The notes under the pieces: generated by a model
Seen by the model: only the letters and a program-made list of their open reading frames with translations
Told to the model about the DNA's origin: nothing
Database searches by the model: none
Translations under genes and position numbers: made by a program
Origin: Bolinopsis microptera
Taxonomy: Eukaryota; Ctenophora; Tentaculata; Lobata; Bolinopsidae
Direction: 5' to 3'
Assembly (NCBI RefSeq): GCF_026151205.1
Contig: NC_087079.1
Location: 18,036,945 to 18,100,944 of the forward strand
Length of the DNA: 64,000 nucleotides
Part shown: positions 12,901-21,600 of the stretch, in pieces
Layout: the number at the start of each line of letters is the position of its first letter
Position numbering within the stretch: the stretch's first letter is position 1

Positions 12901-14340
12901 GGTCCCAAACAAACAACCCTTCAGAAGATGCCCACTACTGTGAAATAGAGATAGGGGTGAGTTCCCGTAGGTTGCTGTGCACTATCGCACTGGAGAAGCA
13001 GCTGGGGGCTACCATAGTTAACCTCAGTAACTACGGGCTCTCACTTCTCCAGCGCTCTTATCAGCTTGACAGGTTTTTATCTTACATTTAATACTGCTAC
13101 TATTTCTATCTTACATTTCTTACATTTCTGTAATTCAATAGTTTGTTTTTAGAGATAGATACATCTTAGTTTTCGGTGATTAATGATTGTGATGACGGAG
13201 TTTAAAACATTGTATTGTGAACTTATTTTCTACATGCTTCTGTTGCACTTAATTTGACATTGAAACAATCTTCACACAATCCTGGTTTGTCAACCTTGCG
13301 ATCCTACTATAACATTATATTATTAGACAAGAGGTAGTTTCCTACGATGAGATGTGTAGTAAGAGGCGGCTGGACAGTCTGGCCTGGCTACAGTTAAAAT
13401 GTGCTATGATCCAAGGGTTTGGGCTCATGACCACCATGTACGGTAAGTCATCCACTTACAAGGTCCCAATGCAACTTGGACCTTGATTTTTTTTCAGTTT
13501 CAACTTCAGAAATCGTCGCTTGTCTTGCAAGTGTTTTTATGGCAGTGGTGCATCGTCTTCTCTTATCATTTCATGAACCTACAAATTTCTAGGTGCGAAT
13601 GATTGCAAGCAAATATGTGCCGCCACGAAAGAGGAATCTCAGCTATTCAATTCGAGTGAAATGCAAGCCTGGATATCACTGAAAGACCTTGTCTTGGATA
13701 TCAACGCCAGCAACACTTTCCAAGTTGAGGTGGGCGTCTAATTTCCATCTAAAAAACTTGATAACGTTCGAAACATTCCTTTGATAAATTCAAATATTCA
13801 CGTACATAGTCATTCAACCATTATATTCATTATGCATCGCGAAGCTGTCCAGCTCGCACAGTGGCGGCTTATTTAGCAGAATTGACAACGCGGGAGGTCT
13901 ACTGCGCGGCTCAGTTGGCATGGTAACACTAATCAAATGTTATGAAGAACAAATTTATTTTCGCGCGTTTTGTCCACATGTTAATTTCACGGCTGTTATT
14001 TAATAAATAAATATTTATTAATTATTCTATAAAAAAGGCGTGCCTGAATAAATGCGTTCACCCTGATTTTTTTGTGAACCTTAATTTCAAGATAGCAGTT
14101 TTTAAATGTTTAGGATCAAGATAAGAAGAATTGCTACTTGTTAGTTGTTTGGTAAATCATCTTCATCACTATTTTTAGTTTCAGATACAGCCTCTCTTAT
14201 GCTCATGCCACTTTTCAGCGTCAGATAAAAGAAGGTCTCTCCAGGATGGTGGCCCCATCCTGTCTGGGTGCCAGTGTTAGTGTTGGTACTATCCTGTACT
14301 GTGCTTCTAGAGCTACTAACAAGGAGGACTCACTATCCAG
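992..14340 (+). CDS. CFAP54: CFAP54, middle segment (16 exons, partial at both ends)
   Basis: CFAP54 is a very large protein (about 3,100 residues in mammals) of the C1d projection of the ciliary central apparatus, needed for normal motile cilia and flagella. Exons: 992-1089, 5672-5811, 6113-6292, 6685-6837, 7010-7097, 7291-7446, 9404-9534, 9773-9909, 10389-10475, 10640-10762, 11930-12146, 12264-12344, 12925-13072, 13327-13442, 13593-13729, 14219-14340. All have AG acceptors and GT donors, and reading phase is kept across all fifteen junctions (2,114 nt, about 704 codons). Segments that match the family as I know it are IWGCLLGACIASNISQ (7.4 kb), LFKALFHASLPHP (9.47 kb), LIPGVDLLSD (9.8 kb) and ALPVLTLYHY (10.39 kb). 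They correspond roughly to the middle third of the mammalian protein. The last exon ends in phase 2. No following exon is visible before the N gap at 14632, so the C-terminal third is missing. Exon limits are read by eye; the 14219 exon is the least conserved. Confidence 0.88.
2081..3063. repeat. 316-bp tandem repeat, about 3.1 copies
   Basis: TAAATCAAGAGGCTTGCATA occurs at 2081, 2397, 2713 and 3030, with nearly identical sequence between; one copy has an extra T. The near-perfect identity implies recent amplification. It lies inside the foldback element, between its arms, and has no coding potential that I can see. Confidence 0.95.
3733..4343. repeat. Nested inverted repeat inside the foldback element
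   Basis: The left arm (about 3733-3960) contains TACTGCTTGGCTATTATGGC, and the right arm (about 3985-4343) contains its complement GCCATAATAGCCAAGCAGTA. The arms diverge by scattered substitutions. It would form a hairpin of about 600 bp inside the loop of the larger palindrome. Confidence 0.8.
5197..5670. repeat. Poly-C/AG minisatellite ending at a CFAP54 acceptor
   Basis: About nine units of roughly 50-58 bp each contain a run of 9-18 C, then AGTAGGTACCAATTGTTTGG and GTGCTAACTA. The last C run ends in CTCAG and is the real acceptor of the exon at 5672. Each unit therefore resembles a polypyrimidine tract plus AG. Confidence 0.9.
6350..6709 (+). repeat. 45-bp minisatellite of acceptor plus exon start
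   Basis: Seven copies of GTAACCTAAAGCCGAGTAGC begin at 6415, 6460, 6505, 6550, 6595, 6640 and 6685, all 45 bp apart and each preceded by CCAG. The last copy is the true start of the 6685 CFAP54 exon. Between them lie ACACGTGT E-box palindromes. The 45-bp unit is a multiple of three and has no stop in the frame of the exon, so an upstream acceptor could add 15-residue blocks. Confidence 0.92.
7680..9395. repeat. 21-bp minisatellite of CRE palindromes
   Basis: About 80 units of CCCCCTGATGACGTCACAATG and close variants (CACTG, CACCG; some ATGTCA). Most contain the perfect palindrome TGACGTCA, the cAMP response element core bound by CREB/ATF-type bZIP factors. The array lies in the CFAP54 intron between the 7291 and 9404 exons and ends directly before the CCCAACAG acceptor of the latter. 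Open frames across it on both strands arise because the unit is 7 codons long; I do not regard them as genes. Confidence 0.95.
9718..9762. repeat. TTAA microsatellite
   Basis: About eleven tandem TTAA tetranucleotides, ending close to the acceptor of the 9773 CFAP54 exon. Confidence 0.9.
9910..10262 (+). repeat. 21-bp minisatellite starting at a CFAP54 donor
   Basis: About 17 copies of GTTACCATAGTTACACTACTA. The first unit begins exactly at the GT donor of the exon ending at 9909. Variants with CTTCTAG or GTGACC cluster at the right end. The same unit is used in a second array at 12.35-12.62 kb. Confidence 0.93.
11190..11345. repeat. E-box-rich tandem repeat
   Basis: Imperfect units of about 40 bp built from GACACGTGTTATTCTGTGTC and CACGTGTCGTCGT. 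Each contains CACGTG palindromes, the E-box core for bHLH factors. It lies in the CFAP54 intron between the 10640 and 11930 exons. Confidence 0.85.
12323..12665 (+). repeat. Compound repeat that copies a CFAP54 donor four times
   Basis: The exon end plus donor (CTCCAAATGTGCTGATAAAG then GTAATT) appears four times, with exon-like ends at 12344, 12422, 12516 and 12652. These are separated by runs of the 21-bp TTACCATAGTTACACTACTAG unit. Extension to the second donor adds 78 nt, in frame and without a stop; the later copies are out of frame relative to it. Confidence 0.9.
12765..12790 (+). other. Partial duplicate of an exon start with its acceptor
   Basis: CTCCCTTCAG followed by AAGACGTCCACTACTGTGAA copies the acceptor and first 20 or so bases of the true CFAP54 exon at 12925 (AAGATGCCCACTACTGTGAA), 160 bp upstream. 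Similarity stops at an AT-rich tract. It cannot form a full exon and is a remnant duplication. Confidence 0.75.
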
Positions 14341-14631
14341 GTCAGCAACTGAATGATACTTTTTAGCGATATTTCAGGTTTAAATGTTTGTAACAAATTG
14401 TACTGTGTTTAATTAGCATAAATAAGCCACGGTATGTGCAAATTTTAAAATCCTCTCCGTCACTTCGGCCTTCGTATCAAGAAAATGTAAGTTATTTTCA
14501 GTTGTACCTACTAAATGTTAATATTTGATATCTATGTTAATATTATCGTTTACTTATACTTTGCTTTTTTTACGGAGCGAATCTGCAAAGTCCAGGTAAT
14601 TGCTAGATCCCCTCTTGCGCCAACTATCACG

Positions 14632-14731
14632 NNNNNNNNNNNNNNNNNNNNNNNNNNNNNNNNNNNNNNNNNNNNNNNNNNNNNNNNNNNNNNNNNNNNN
14701 NNNNNNNNNNNNNNNNNNNNNNNNNNNNNNN
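14632..14731. other. Assembly gap of exactly 100 Ns
   Basis: One hundred consecutive Ns. A round 100 usually marks a scaffold join of unknown size. It falls just after the last visible exon of the CFAP54 middle segment and just before a GC-rich tandem array. Confidence 0.98.
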
Positions 14732-14872
14732 GTAGTCCTCATTCTCCTCACGTCCGACAATTGCGTTTATTTTGTCGCTAATATCCCTTTAGTGCACGTG
14801 AAGCGTGCACGCCACCCGCCCGGCGCGCGCTTCGCATGCGAAAAAATATATGCAACGTACGTCATGTAGCGA

Positions 14873-15670
14873 GCTTCCGAGCTCGTGTTGCAAAGGGGAG
14901 GCCTGCCTTCCGAGATCACATTACCAGGGGGAGCCTCGAGTCCAAAATTGTCTCATAGAATGGTCGCCCGACCTACCTCCGACCGACCTCCGACCGACCT
15001 CCAACCGACCTCCGACCGGCGCCCGACCGACCTCCGACCGGCGCCCGACCGACCTCCGACCGACCGACCTCCGACCGGCGCCCAACCGACCTCCGACCGG
15101 CGCCCGAACGACCTCCGAAAAACTTGACTTAGAAAATTTTCGGTCAGACTCATTCTCGATACGTACCTTCTGTATCGAGAGCTCCCGCTTCCGAGCTCGT
15201 GTTGCAAAGGGGAGGCCTGCCTTCCGAGATCACATTACCAGGGGGAGCCTCGAGTCCAAAATTATCTCATAGAATGGTCGCCCGACCTACCTCCGACCGA
15301 CCTCCAACCGACCTCCGACCGGCGCCCGACCGACCTCCGACCGACCTCCGACCGGCGCCCGACCGACCTCCGACCGACCTCCGACCGACCTCCGACCGAC
15401 CTCCAACCGACCTCCGACCGGCGCCCGACCGACCTCCGACCGACCTCCGACCGACCTCCGACCGACCTCCGACCGACCTCCGACCGACCTCCGACCGACC
15501 TCCGACCGGCGCCCGACCGGCGCCCGACCGACCTCCGACCGACCTCCGACCGACCTCCGACCGACCTCCGACCAACCTCCGACCAACCTTCGACCGACCT
15601 CCGACCGGCGTTCACCTACCGCCGACCGGCGCCCGACCGACCTCCGACCGACCTCCGACCGACCAGCCTT
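14873..15670. repeat. GC-rich tandem array beside the gap
   Basis: Long runs of the 9-bp unit CGACCGACCTCC/CGACCGGCGCC type (CGACCGACC variants), interrupted by a flank of about 110 bp. That flank starts GAGCTCGTGTTGCAAAGGGG and is present twice (about 14879 and 15195). The GC content is far above the surroundings. Arginine/glycine/proline-rich open frames on both strands follow from the period and are not convincing genes. Confidence 0.9.
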
Positions 15671-16922
15671 GTCTGATCTATGACCCTGTTATACTGTGGA
15701 AATTATGGATTTGTTCGTCAAGTTTTAAATATAAATAGATATATTCTCGAATCCTCGATAGTATTGCCTGAATAAATAGTATCTGGAGAGAAGATTTGTA
15801 GGATACAATACTTGTATTGAGTAGGAATGGTGTGCCTCGTGACGTGTAAAGCTGTAGGTACTTCGCACGACGCGACAATAGCTGGATAACGCAATATTGT
15901 TCACACACGTTTCGTGTACCTTCTTAGCTTATCAATTACAGTGATTGGGATATTGACTTTGAGTAGGGAATGTTAGGACATGATTGGATCTTGTGATATA
16001 AAGTAAGAATAGCTCATCGTATGTAATACTCAACAAGCTAGTATACTTTACTACAAGCTTACAGGAAAAATGTTTCATCCTTTTATTTTGTGCTCGATAG
16101 ACTCGGCCCGGGTCAGCTGCCTTATAGAGCGAAACATATTCATTCCTATAGCTCATCTTATTTACCTCATATTCACGTTATTATCAATCTACCTTTTTGT
16201 TCGTATTGATTCGTGATCAAAGGGACAGTTTCTATATTCCGTATTATTACAACCTGTTCCTGACCATACGTTTTTCTTGTACGATTTTAAAGCTTTTGTC
16301 GAGTATGAGTGTTGTGCCGTATTATTATTAAATCTAAAATAGCTAATAATTTAATTAATTATTAACAGGCCCCTTAACGTGGGCAATAACATACGCTTTG
16401 TAAATTATATGAACAAATTCAAGTCTATGAATTTGTTCATATAATTTAAGGTAAAAACTAAGTTATCTGCAGCTGCTTACCTAGCTCATAGGCTTCCTCA
16501 AACCTGTACATTCACTAGCTGGAAGCCTTATTCAACGAATTTTAAAATCAAATTTTTGTGACTTAGTTAACTGTAGCTGCTTCATGTTCTGAAATATAGT
16601 AGATCAGGTACAACTACATCTAACAAGTATAATACAACATTGGTTAAAGGGCAGGGATCGAACGGTTATACGGTAATATTTGGATAACTTTGTCACACTC
16701 CTAATACGATACCTCTTTTCTACTGTGAGGTTTCCTCAAAACCCTTTTAACTTATTAAGTGATGGTTCTTTTATCGATTGCAGCCCTAAATTATGCTGTT
16801 TTGAATTGTTGCCTAATACACGCACTTGGTTATTGGGAAATGAGGTCACTGTTTACTTAGATATAACGACCTGCTAAAATACTGCAATTACCTCACATCT
16901 TTAAACTAATTCATTGTCAAAC
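15671..16922. other. AT-rich spacer with a perfect hairpin at 16402-16447
   Basis: No gene is recognised. The only clear structure is a perfect 20-bp inverted repeat (AAATTATATGAACAAATTCA and its complement) with a 6-nt loop, about 480 bp upstream of the single-exon gene at 16923. Confidence 0.7.
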
Positions 16923-17690
16923 ATGGATTCATATAATAAGATTCTCCAGCAAAGTCAGATGACGAATACCTCCATATTTGACGATGTTGGTATGTCTGCC
17001 ATGTCCGCTGCTATACTTGCAGGTGCGGCTGGGGCAAGATACGACTCACTTAGAAATCAGGACCTGAACTCGGACCTCATTGGGCCGGATGATAAACCCC
17101 TTTCAGTGGACGACGCTCTCATGAATAGTCTCCAGGGGCGAGTTTATAAATTCACTCACAAGGCTATCTGGGGATGTAGGATACTGCTACCAGCCGGAGG
17201 ACACATTGCTAGAGATGTGGTTAATACACTGGTGGAGTTGCCACCTACTGAGCACTGGGCTTTTGTAGCCAGGGCTGAATGCAAGGCTTTAAATCCTCCC
17301 CAGGTAGCATACTTCATCGCTCAGTTTGGTAACGGGGACTTTATTAAACCCAAGGAGGAAGTAGGACGAGATGATGACAAAGCAGTACCCTTCGGAGCTC
17401 TCCTCCAAGAGAGGAACAAAGCCCATGCTGCTTTGAGTATTGTTCAAGGTCCCTCCAATCCTGACGTTTGGATACACAGCCCGGAGTTACGCCCCAAGAG
17501 ATATGTGTACAAAGATAAGCAGCTGTGTAGTCCAGCATTCAGAGAAGACGAGTGGGCACCTATGAAGAAACCAATGAAGTTACGAGAGCTGAACGACTGT
17601 ATTTACGACACCGAATGCACTGGGAGGGATTACGATGCTATCAACAATAACTGTCAACATTTTTCAGTGGCTCTTTTCAACAACATCTAA
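16923..17690 (+). CDS. Putative papain-fold (NlpC/P60, LRAT/PPPDE-like) protein
   Basis: Single-exon gene of 255 codons. The frame extends slightly upstream, but the first ATG is at 16923, so I start there. The C-terminus has RDYDAINNNCQHFSVALFN, and the centre has a histidine in PPTEHWAFVARAE. This H...NC arrangement is seen in circularly permuted NlpC/P60 papain-like enzymes (LRAT, PPPDE and relatives), where cysteine and histidine are catalytic; the spacing here (about 130 residues) is longer than in LRAT. The N-terminal 70 residues are polar with an alanine-rich patch (AMSAAILAGAAGA). No signal peptide is seen. An AATAAA lies 170 bp past the stop. It converges on the minus-strand CH-domain gene. 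It could also be an expressed retrocopy, given the absence of introns. The family assignment is inferred from motifs only. Confidence 0.6.
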   Translation: MDSYNKILQQSQMTNTSIFDDVGMSAMSAAILAGAAGARYDSLRNQDLNSDLIGPDDKPLSVDDALMNSLQGRVYKFTHKAIWGCRILLPAGGHIARDVVNTLVELPPTEHWAFVARAECKALNPPQVAYFIAQFGNGDFIKPKEEVGRDDDKAVPFGALLQERNKAHAALSIVQGPSNPDVWIHSPELRPKRYVYKDKQLCSPAFREDEWAPMKKPMKLRELNDCIYDTECTGRDYDAINNNCQHFSVALFNNI

Positions 17691-17859
17691 GAGTATGGTC
17701 TCCAGTAAACCGGTTAAATTAGCTGATAATAATTTTATAGATCGGAAAAAAAAGCTATTGTAAGACCCGGAGGCCGAAGTAGTCATTTAACTTGTTGATT
17801 AGAACTTTTAATTTTTTAAGAAAAAAGGAAAATAGCAATATTGATTGAAAAGATCTTGT

Positions 17860-17865
17860 AATAAA
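17860..17865 (+). promoter_or_regulatory. Candidate polyadenylation signal
   Basis: An AATAAA hexamer 170 bp downstream of the stop codon of the papain-fold gene, in the expected place for its 3' end. Confidence 0.45.
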
Positions 17866-18606
17866 TATTGATTTGTGACTACAATTGATCGTGGCATTTG
17901 TGTGTTATACAAATATAAACATACTACGAAATAATAAGAGAAAACAAAATCTCATAGAACCCAACAAATAGCTGCTGCCAGCGAACTGAGCTGACCGGTT
18001 ATCAACTGAATGGGGATTCTACGGACACAAATTGAAATTTTTTTTCTTTTCAAGGTGTAAGTATTTTGGCAAGAACTTAGAAATTATCACAGTTTATTAA
18101 ATGAAGTAATAAAGTAATAAAGACAACTTATTATATATTATTATATCGATAATTCATCAAAACATGATAAATTCTATAATATAATAACTATAGCGCCAAA
18201 TTACGCGCACTGTACAATGTTTGTTACAATAATTTTACCTCGCGCGTTACAGTTACTCCACTTGTAGCAGCTGCTTTTACTGACCTCCAAAAGTCAAGAC
18301 GTGAACGGTGAACTAAATCAATTTAAATCACGAGAAAGCGCTGTTTAAAACTCTGATGAGAACACAAGTTCATAGCTGGTAACAAATCGAGATAAACTTA
18401 CGAAGAAGACTTACACGGTTTTCATACTTATCATCAAGCTAACAAATGAGAACAGCAAGCAAAACAAAGCAATGTAGTAGGAAGTTAAAGCAATGTTTAT
18501 GCTGTGGATAAGAAGTGTGAAACGTTAGGTGAAATTTGTTTAATAATTCATGTAGACTGTAAAGTTAATTTACACAGCAATTAATGAGTTTTAAAACACA
18601 CATGAA

Positions 18607-21600
18607 CTAAACTGAGGCTTTACAAGCGGATTTAGCTGGCTGCAGACAACAGAGTATAGCAACACAGGTAATGGTAGTACCTATACTCTAACTAAACACA
18701 GGTACTGTTACATGTTGTCTACCTGTCTACTTAGTACAATACACAATATAACACAGAACACATAACACAGTGCTACACAATATCACAGTGCTACACAGTA
18801 CACATTATTACAACATGGAAGACTACATACCACTTTCTCATTTGCTACCTTCAGAAATAAAGAAGTTTTAAAGTTAAAACACGGCTTTAAAAACTAAAGA
18901 GTATTTCTCAGGACAGACTAAGAAACACAGATTTAAAAGATTGTCATATTATTAACAGCTATTTTAATGAATCAAGTAAAGACTAAAGTAGTAACAAATA
19001 AAGTAAAACTCACTACTTTGGCAAGACTGTCTCTGTAAGAGTGAACGTAGCTAGCTAGATGTTTTAATCTCTTAATCTCCTTCTCGAACTTATCCAACTC
19101 TTGCAGCTGCATTTTAAATATTAGATAATTAATTCTATACCTGGTGTTATTCTAATACTCACAGCGTGTACTTCTAATATTCAACCAAATTAAGGATAAC
19201 GATACATTTTCTAGTGCTACAGAAATTGGTCATTTTACCTTATTAAAGTTAAAATGAGGAAAAATGCGGAGTTTTTAGGTCCCTGTGTACGACAACAGGG
19301 GATGAAGCATGATTTTTGGCAGGATACCCATGGTTGCTAGAATAAGGTTGAAAAAATAACAACAAATTGTTCTAACCTCGGTAGCGTATGTGTGTAGTTT
19401 CTTCTGGGCTGCTTTGTTGCTCTTATCGTACTGTGAAGCTAACTGTCGTGACGACACCAGGAACACCTGGGTTAATAGATAGTAGAGCTAGTTGTGGTCA
19501 ACATGTTAGCTTAGTAGTACTTAGAGGAGCAGGATTAAGAGATCATAATTAACATTAACATTCCCAACTTTGAACTTAGAGAGCCCCCCCCCCCCCCCCC
19601 CTATACTAGATAAGTTAATAGTTATTTGTACCTCGTTAAGGCCCTGTGGAGGTTGCTCTGAGTGGAGTGTATCTCTGAGTTTCCTCCACTCTCCTGCCAT
19701 TTCCTCAACACAATGCTCCTGAGCTTCTTCTAGTTCTCCCATCATAACACGTGATCTCTCCTGTAGCTCCTGAGTGACACGTGTTAGTTAACTTCTCTGG
19801 CACGTGTTAGTTAACTTCTCTGACACGTGTTAGTTAACTTCTCTGACACGTGTTAGTTAACTTCTCTGACACGTGTTGGTTAACTTCTCTGACACGTGTT
19901 AGTTAACTTCTCTGACACGTGTTAGTTAACTTCTCTAGCACGTGTTAGTTAACTTCTCTGACACGTGTTAGTTAACTTCTCTGACACGTGTTAGTTAACT
20001 TCTCTGGCACGTGTTAGTTAACTTCTCTGGCACGTGTTAGTTAACTTCTCTGGCACGTGTTAGTTAACTTCTCTGGCACGTGGTATTTCTTTTGGAATAT
20101 GGCCAAAATACGGAGCAAATATTATTAAATTATCTTATTTGGTATCTATCCTCTCATCACGACACGACCCGTTCGTGCAATTCTCAACTGATGGAAATCT
20201 TCCGAAATAATTTGTGAAATGATCGTTTAAAATGTTATTATTAACTATATTAATTATATTAAAATTAACGAACCATAAAGTGAGCCGCTCTCTGTCTGGC
20301 AGTGTGTTTACCCAGGAGTACACTCTTCAGTACAGACAAGTACACTAACACTACTCTCTCATCAGGGATACTAGTAGCTACATCTGAAGTTGTAGTGTTT
20401 ATCAGTGTGTTTATTAGTGTGTTTATTAGTGTGTATAATGTTTATTAGTGTGTTCAGTAGTGTGTTTATTAGTGTGTTTATTAGTGTGTAGTAGAGTAAA
20501 TAAAGAGTCTGTTAGAGTTGGGATAACTTGTTACATGTATTACTGCATCCCTTTATTCGGTAGTATAGAGTATTTTAATTGAAAGCTTGTCCGACCTCAC
20601 TTCAACTCACATGCGTACACCATATCATACAATATCAACCATTAAAAAAGTGTCCCAACTTTCTTTTGCCCCTCAAACTACACTATAAAACTATCAGGTA
20701 GTAACTAAGTAACTAGTAACTAGTAACTAGGTAACTAGTTACTGTTAACACTATGTAGTAGGTGTGTTTGCTGGGCTGGTGGTCTGTGTCAGTGAGGTAT
20801 CCAAACAATGCAGCTCTGTTGACTCATGTTGTGCGACAGCTCTACTATATTGGCTCATGTTGTGCGACAGCTCTACTATATTGACTCATGTTGTGCGACA
20901 GCTCTACTATATTGGCTCATGTTGTGCGACAGCTCTACTATATTCTTATATTGGCTCATGTTGTGCGACAGCTCTACTATATTGACTCATGTTGTGCGAC
21001 AGCTCTACTATATTGGCTCATGTTGTGCGACAGCTCTACTATATTCTTATATTGGCTCATGTTGTGCGACAGCTCTACTATATTGGCTCATGTTGTGCGA
21101 CAGCTCTACTATATTGGCTCATGTTGTGCGACAGCTCTACTATATTGGCTCATGTTGTGCGACAGCTCTACTATATTGACTCTATTTTGCCGCCTCTATT
21201 CAAACTATTGGTGATGTGATTACTTCAAAACAATAGCTCAAACAGTGTGTTTATTGCGTACTACTACTACACGTATTATATAGCAGGTTCTATCATCTGA
21301 CTGTGTCATATTCTACACAAAACACTGTTGAGAGGGGTATAATTAATACACACAGAGAGTTTGTAATACTGTTTATTGTATACAATTGGCAGGGTTACAA
21401 TACTATAGACAGGTGTGTGTGTGTTGTAAGAGATTAGACAACCCGACTAAGTAAGAGAAGTTTATTAGTTTGTAGAATTCATTATTTAGTTATTAGTTCC
21501 CAGAATATACACGTAGGTAACAGTGGGGAGGCGCCCAATATCCACCCTGTAATTAGTCAATTAGAAGCTCACAACCATGTTAGTGTGCAACTATAACACA

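Noticed and set aside
14174-14218. Earlier acceptor for the last exon of the CFAP54 middle segment
   Set aside because: TTTCAG at about 14179-14184 would give a frame with stops in the required phase; the CAG at 14218 keeps an open frame.
14805-15738. Arg/Pro- or Gly-rich proteins near the gap
   Set aside because: Overlapping open frames in five of six frames come from the GC-rich short tandem repeat.
16914-16922. Earlier start for the papain-fold gene
   Set aside because: The frame is open, but there is no ATG upstream of 16923; TTG is not a plausible start here.
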